Source of the DNA: Bacteroidales bacterium UBA4073
Lineage (GTDB): Bacteria; Bacteroidota; Bacteroidia; Bacteroidales; Tenuifilaceae
NCBI GenBank assembly: GCA_002383425.1
Contig: DFYV01000105.1
Coordinates: 3,062-21,840 of the forward strand
Direction: 5' to 3'
Length of the DNA: 18,779 bases
In this document: positions 15,330 to 18,779 of the stretch, in pieces
Numbering within the stretch: position 1 is the stretch's first letter
How the letters are laid out: each line of letters starts with the position of its first letter
Translations under genes and position numbers: made by a program
The notes under the pieces: model-generated
What the model was told of the DNA's origin: nothing
Seen by the model: only the letters and a program-made list of their open reading frames with translations
The model's database searches: none

Positions 15330-17249
15330 CTACTTGTAGCTTCGCTCTTGTAATTTTACGTATTCAAACTTAAGCTCTTCCTTGTGAAGGATGGGTTCTT
15401 TCCCATCGCCGGCAAATTCCCATGCAGCAACGTATGAGTAATTTGCATCGTCGCGTTTAGCTTCACCGTTTTCGGTTTGGCTCTCCTCGCGGAAGTGTGC
15501 CCCACAGCTTTCGCGACGGTTAAGGGCATCATAAACCAATAACTTGCCAAGCTCAATAAAATCGGCTACACGGTTAGCCTTTTCCAATTCCTGATTCAAC
15601 TCGTTAGACGAATCAGGAACCTTTAGGTTATGCCAGAATTCTTCATTAAGTTCATCGAGCAGGATTAGGGCTTTTTTAAGTCCCTCCTCATTGCGAACCA
15701 TGCCGCAGTAATCCCACATGATTTTTCCCAACCGTTTATGAAAGTTGGTTGCGGTTTCTGTTCCATTTATGGACATCAGCCTTTCAATTCTATCCTTAAC
15801 CTCTCTCTCGGCTGTATCGAACTCGGGGGTATTGGTGGGGATTTTAGGTGTTTTAATATCGTCGGCCAGGTAATCGGCTATGGTGTAGGGTAGGATAAAA
15901 TAGCCATCGCCCGATGTTTGCATGAGTGAACTGGCACCCAATCGGTTTGCTCCATGATCGCTGAAGTTGGATTCGCCAATTGCATAAAGACCTGGTATGG
16001 TTGTCATTAAGTTGTAATCTACCCAGAGCCCGCCCATGGTGTAATGACCTGCAGGGTAAATACGCATAGGCACTTCGTAAGGTGATTCGCCGGTAATCTT
16101 TTCATACATTTCAAAGAGGTTACCATAGTTTTCCTCGATGGACTTGCGGCCTTTTTTTTGAATGGCATCGCGGAAATCAAGGTAAACCGATAGGCCTGTA
16201 GGGCCTACTCCATAACCAGCATCGCAACGTTCCTTGGCTGCACGCGAGGCCACATCGCGGGGTACCAAGTTCCCAAAGGCAGGGTATCGCCGTTCAAGGT
16301 AGTAATCACGCTCATCTTCGGGTATATCGTTGGGTTTTCGGGTATCACCTTTCATTTTAGGTACCCAAACCCTGCCATCGTTACGAAGCGACTCCGACAT
16401 TAAGGTTAATTTACTTTGATGTTCGTTTAAAACAGGTATGCTTGTAGGATGTATTTGCACAAAACTGGGATTGGCAAACAGCGCTCCACGTTTATATGCA
16501 CGCCACGCAGCTGAACCGTTCGAGTTAAGTGCGAGGGTTGACAGGTAGTAAATAGTACCATAACCACCGGTGGCAAGAACTACTGCATGGGCCGAGTGAC
16601 GCTCGATTTCACCGGTAACCAGATTACGAACTATAATTCCACGCGCCTTACCATCTATAACAACAAGGTCCATCATCTCGCGACGAGGATACATGGTTAC
16701 CGTTCCCTTACTAATCTGGCGCGACAGGGCAGAGTATGCACCAATAAGGCACTGCTGCCCGGTTTGACCCTTGGCATAAAATGTCCTGGATACCTGAACA
16801 CCGCCAAACGAACGGTTTTCGATTAACCCTCCATAATCGCGGGCAAAAGGTACTCCCAGCGCCGTGTAATGGTCAATCACCAGGTTGCTTACCTCGGCAG
16901 CACGGTAAACATTTGCCTCGCGAGCTCTAAAATCACCCCCCTTGAGCATGTCATAAAACAGCCTGTAAACGCTATCGTTATCGTTCTTGTAATTTTTAGC
17001 AGCGTTTATCCCGCCTTGTGCAGCCACCGAATGCGCTCTACGTGGGCTATCCTGGTAGCAGAACACTTTTACATTGTAGCCAAGTTCACCAAGGGTTGAG
17101 GCCGCCGATGACCCCGAAAGGCCTGTTCCCACCACAATGACATCCAGCTTACGCCTATTAGCCGGATTTATCAACCTTAGCTTTGCTTTATGGTTAGTCC
17201 ACTTATCTGCAAGTGGACCATCGGGTATTTTGGCGTTCAGTTTATTCAT
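15330..17249 (-). CDS. sdhA: Succinate dehydrogenase / fumarate reductase flavoprotein subunit
   Basis: 639 residues, the catalytic FAD subunit interconverting succinate and fumarate. The dinucleotide fold has VIVVGTGLSGSSAA (GTGLSG at 41-46). RRAHSVAAQGGINA contains H73, the expected covalent FAD histidine. Later parts include the HPTSIPVLNEHQSKL region, ESLRNDGRVWV, PRDVASRAAKERCD and the substrate-side HYTMGGLWVDYN and GANRLGASSLM motifs. The C-terminal domain is the usual helical arm. It lies 33 bases after sdhC and 34 before sdhB. Length and motifs are those of the b558-type (Bacteroidota/epsilon) form. Confidence 0.97.
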   Translation of the reverse strand: MNKLNAKIPDGPLADKWTNHKAKLRLINPANRRKLDVIVVGTGLSGSSAASTLGELGYNVKVFCYQDSPRRAHSVAAQGGINAAKNYKNDNDSVYRLFYDMLKGGDFRAREANVYRAAEVSNLVIDHYTALGVPFARDYGGLIENRSFGGVQVSRTFYAKGQTGQQCLIGAYSALSRQISKGTVTMYPRREMMDLVVIDGKARGIIVRNLVTGEIERHSAHAVVLATGGYGTIYYLSTLALNSNGSAAWRAYKRGALFANPSFVQIHPTSIPVLNEHQSKLTLMSESLRNDGRVWVPKMKGDTRKPNDIPEDERDYYLERRYPAFGNLVPRDVASRAAKERCDAGYGVGPTGLSVYLDFRDAIQKKGRKSIEENYGNLFEMYEKITGESPYEVPMRIYPAGHYTMGGLWVDYNLMTTIPGLYAIGESNFSDHGANRLGASSLMQTSGDGYFILPYTIADYLADDIKTPKIPTNTPEFDTAEREVKDRIERLMSINGTETATNFHKRLGKIMWDYCGMVRNEEGLKKALILLDELNEEFWHNLKVPDSSNELNQELEKANRVADFIELGKLLVYDALNRRESCGAHFREESQTENGEAKRDDANYSYVAAWEFAGDGKEPILHKEELKFEYVKLQERSYK

Positions 17250-17282
17250 AGAGTTTTATATTTTTTCAGTATCACAGCCTAC

Positions 17283-17951
17283 TTAAAATAGAAAAAAATA
17301 TATGGGAATCATGCTAAAACCTGTACCAATTAGGATTGCATAAATGTATGCCAGCGTTTCGAGCCGTTTAATCCACTTAGTCCCATTCATCCCAAGGGTT
17401 TGAAAAGCAGACCAAAAACCGTGGCTTAGATGTAACCCAAGAGCAATTGCTCCAACAATGTAGAGCACACCGTACCACCAGTAGTTAATGAAGAGCCCGG
17501 AAACTAATGCGTAAATATTGGGCATGCTCTCATTGCCATAGGTTATGGTTTCAACCGTTCCAAACCTTATCTTCCAGAAGAAATTGGTAAGATGAATAAT
17601 TAAAAAGATAAAGATAGTTAAACCCAATATGTACATGTTTTTAGCCGGCCAGGTAGTTACTTCATTAAAAGCCGATGTAGAATACCTAATGGGTCTTCGC
17701 CTCTGATTTTGTAAAGTGATGTAGGTAGCATAGAAGATATGAAACACAAATCCAATAGCCAGCAATGGCTCAATTACTTTTACGGCAGGATTTGTTCCCA
17801 TAAAGTGAGCTGCCCGGTTAAAAAGTTCACCGTCACCAACCATAAGCATCAGGTTTACGGTTAAATGAACCAGCAGGAATAGCATCAGGAATATCCCTGT
17901 TATGCTCATTATTAACTTTTTCCCAATTGAAGAGTTGAAAATATTCGTCAT
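17283..17951 (-). CDS. sdhC: Succinate dehydrogenase / fumarate reductase cytochrome b558 subunit
   Basis: 222 residues, five hydrophobic segments (about 13-38, 60-80, 106-126, 146-178 and 195-220), the membrane anchor that binds two b hemes and quinone. Histidines at 29, 71, 120 and 174 or 177 lie in the membrane segments in the order expected for the four heme ligands of the diheme family. The TYITLQNQRRRPIRYS loop after segment two and the GLHLSHGFWSAFQTLG motif are typical of the b558 type. It leads the sdhCAB-usp operon. The gap upstream (17952-18221) shows no clear -7 box. Confidence 0.94.
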   Translation of the reverse strand: MTNIFNSSIGKKLIMSITGIFLMLFLLVHLTVNLMLMVGDGELFNRAAHFMGTNPAVKVIEPLLAIGFVFHIFYATYITLQNQRRRPIRYSTSAFNEVTTWPAKNMYILGLTIFIFLIIHLTNFFWKIRFGTVETITYGNESMPNIYALVSGLFINYWWYGVLYIVGAIALGLHLSHGFWSAFQTLGMNGTKWIKRLETLAYIYAILIGTGFSMIPIYFFLF

Positions 17952-18132
17952 ACTATACGGTTTATTTGGCGTTACAAGTTATAAATTTTTTCCTTTACTA
18001 CCGTTAAATTTTAACTTGAAAGTGTATTCCCCTATTATTACTATAAACTTTATTGAACCCCAAAATCTGTAACAACCAGAAATAGTAATAATGTGGTTTA
18101 TTGTTGATACTCCAAAATATACATAAACATTA

Positions 18133-18159
18133 AAAGGTTTCCCAGAATGAGAAACCTTT
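18133..18159 (-). terminator. Hairpin downstream of the small lipoprotein genes
   Basis: A perfect nine-base stem, AAAGGTTTC (18133-18141) with GAAACCTTT (18151-18159) and a nine-base loop, lies 62 bases past the stop of the second lipoprotein gene. On the minus strand it is followed by TTAATGTTT, a weak T-tract. It may end the lipoprotein transcript before sdhC. Confidence 0.45.
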
Positions 18160-18221
18160 GTTATACCTCTTTACGCAAAGGATTAAAAATCCCCTGATGA
18201 GATATTTTTCAAATAGTAAGC

Positions 18222-18350
18222 CTACTTACTGATAACTATACTTCTATAAAAGCTACTGTAAGCAGGACATGTCTTCTTTGAGCACGAACTTGCCATAATT
18301 GCTACAAAAACAAGTAGCAACAGTGCAGCCAGGATTCTTTTAATTTTCAT
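18222..18350 (-). CDS. Tiny lipoprotein with CPAY motif (copy 2)
   Basis: A 42-residue product. A basic start (MKIKR), a hydrophobic stretch (ILAALLLLVFVAIM) and the lipobox ASSC with the lipidated cysteine at 23 form a signal peptidase II signal. The mature peptide would be only 20 residues: CSKKTCPAYSSFYRSIVISK. It shares the CPAY motif, at about the same distance from the lipidated cysteine, with its neighbour at 18375-18506. The gap between the two genes is 24 bases, so they look like a cotranscribed pair. I know no function. The two cysteines (23 lipidated, 28 free) could allow a disulfide or metal contact. The ATG has no Shine-Dalgarno site, normal in this phylum. Confidence 0.7.
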   Translation of the reverse strand: MKIKRILAALLLLVFVAIMASSCSKKTCPAYSSFYRSIVISK

Positions 18351-18374
18351 AGGCCTAAATTTTTGTTTAAAATT

Positions 18375-18506
18375 CTACTTTATTAACGCATTTGCATAGG
18401 CAGGACATGGGACGTTGTTGTGGCAAGAACTAAAACTCACCGCAATCATTAAACAAACAACTACCAGAACAAAATGTTTCCCCCTAATATGAATGAATTG
18501 CAACAT
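18375..18506 (-). CDS. Tiny lipoprotein with CPAY motif (copy 1)
   Basis: A 43-residue product. The N-terminal region is MLQFIHIRGKH, then a hydrophobic core (FVLVVVCLMIAVSF) and lipobox FSSC with the lipidated cysteine at 28. The mature peptide would be 16 residues: CHNNVPCPAYANALIK. The CPAY motif at 34-37 matches the neighbour at 18222-18350; outside the lipobox and CPAY the two diverge, which argues for an old duplication under selection on those two elements. An in-frame internal ATG at residue 20 would destroy the signal, so the start at 18506 is preferred. Transcribed toward the second copy and sdhC. Confidence 0.65.
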   Translation of the reverse strand: MLQFIHIRGKHFVLVVVCLMIAVSFSSCHNNVPCPAYANALIK

Positions 18507-18637
18507 CTCTACCAGTATCTCAATTTATACAAAGTGATTCAAACTTTTGCAAGGAATAATTTTTTTGCAAGTTAGTAAAAATATTTTGATAAACTAAACT
18601 TTTTCTCTGACTTGAGTTATAAATTCAATGACAAAAT

Positions 18638-18779
18638 GGTTGATGGTTGATGGATTTTCGTTGTTCGTTGTTCGTTGTTCGTTTTTCGGAAAAATAGTTG
18701 GTGGTTGATGGTTGATTTCTTTTGAATTTCAAATTACGAATTACGAATTACGAATTACGAATTACGCTTTTTTACCTTT
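18638..18779. repeat. Heptamer array of about twenty words, running off the window end
   Basis: From 18638 to 18777 every 7-bp step falls on a word boundary: GGTTGAT words, then CGTTGTT words, CGGAAAA, a return to ATGGTTG types, and finally four exact ACGAATT copies (18736-18763). The register stays unbroken while the word changes at least four times. It is the upstream flank of the lipoprotein pair, and no gene is seen in 18507-18779. The same TTGTTCG/GGAAAAAT/GTTGATGG word set occurs at 5423-5533. Confidence 0.88.

Noticed and set aside
17952..18130. Promoter for the sdh operon
   Set aside because: Only partial matches such as TAACTTG occur; none has both an acceptable -7 box and a -33 TTG at the right distance, so no site is called.

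Overview
The window looks like chromosomal DNA from a member of the Bacteroidota, probably an anaerobic or facultative Bacteroidales-type organism. The evidence is the protein families (DUF2007 next to CdsA, a b558-type SdhC/A/B operon, short PSD-A type Psd, FtsH preceded by RsfS), the lack of convincing Shine-Dalgarno sites, and several perfect Bacteroidota -7 boxes (TAnnTTTG) at sensible positions. The genus cannot be read from this. Most of the window is core housekeeping; the least explained material lies between operons and in the last 0.6 kb.

Layout. Plus strand, 1-3.7 kb: a glycine-rich zinc-ribbon/rubredoxin-like small protein (158-400), then a tight four-gene unit (644-3689) of a four-cysteine mini-protein, a radical SAM enzyme of the COG0731 type, an MFS transporter and a SAM methyltransferase. 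Everything from 3992 to 18506 is on the minus strand. In order of transcription: two tiny lipoproteins (18506-18222); sdhC-sdhA-sdhB plus a tandem universal stress protein (17951-13649); tRNA-Gly(CCC) with its own promoter and a strong terminator; rsfS-ftsH; a DUF2007 gene-cdsA-psd; glpD-glpK; and pyrH-frr.

How the genes work together. SdhCAB and GlpD are both membrane-associated flavoenzyme systems feeding or drawing on the quinone pool. GlpK and GlpD turn glycerol into glycerol-3-phosphate and then dihydroxyacetone phosphate. CdsA and Psd act in phospholipid synthesis (CDP-diacylglycerol, then phosphatidylethanolamine), and FtsH handles membrane protein quality control. RsfS, Frr, PyrH and the tRNA belong to translation and nucleotide supply. 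The plus-strand radical SAM/transporter/methyltransferase unit has no function I can name and may be a small metabolic or modification module.

Unexplained structure. Four gaps between operons hold degenerate tandem arrays of 7-bp words (8-bp at one site). The word changes along the array, but the 7-bp register often stays unbroken for 84-140 bp. One array runs into the glpK stop codon. Two distant loci share the same words in a similar order. The last 0.6 kb also encodes two adjacent lipoproteins of 42-43 residues that share a CPAY motif after the lipidated cysteine; they are easily missed because of their size.
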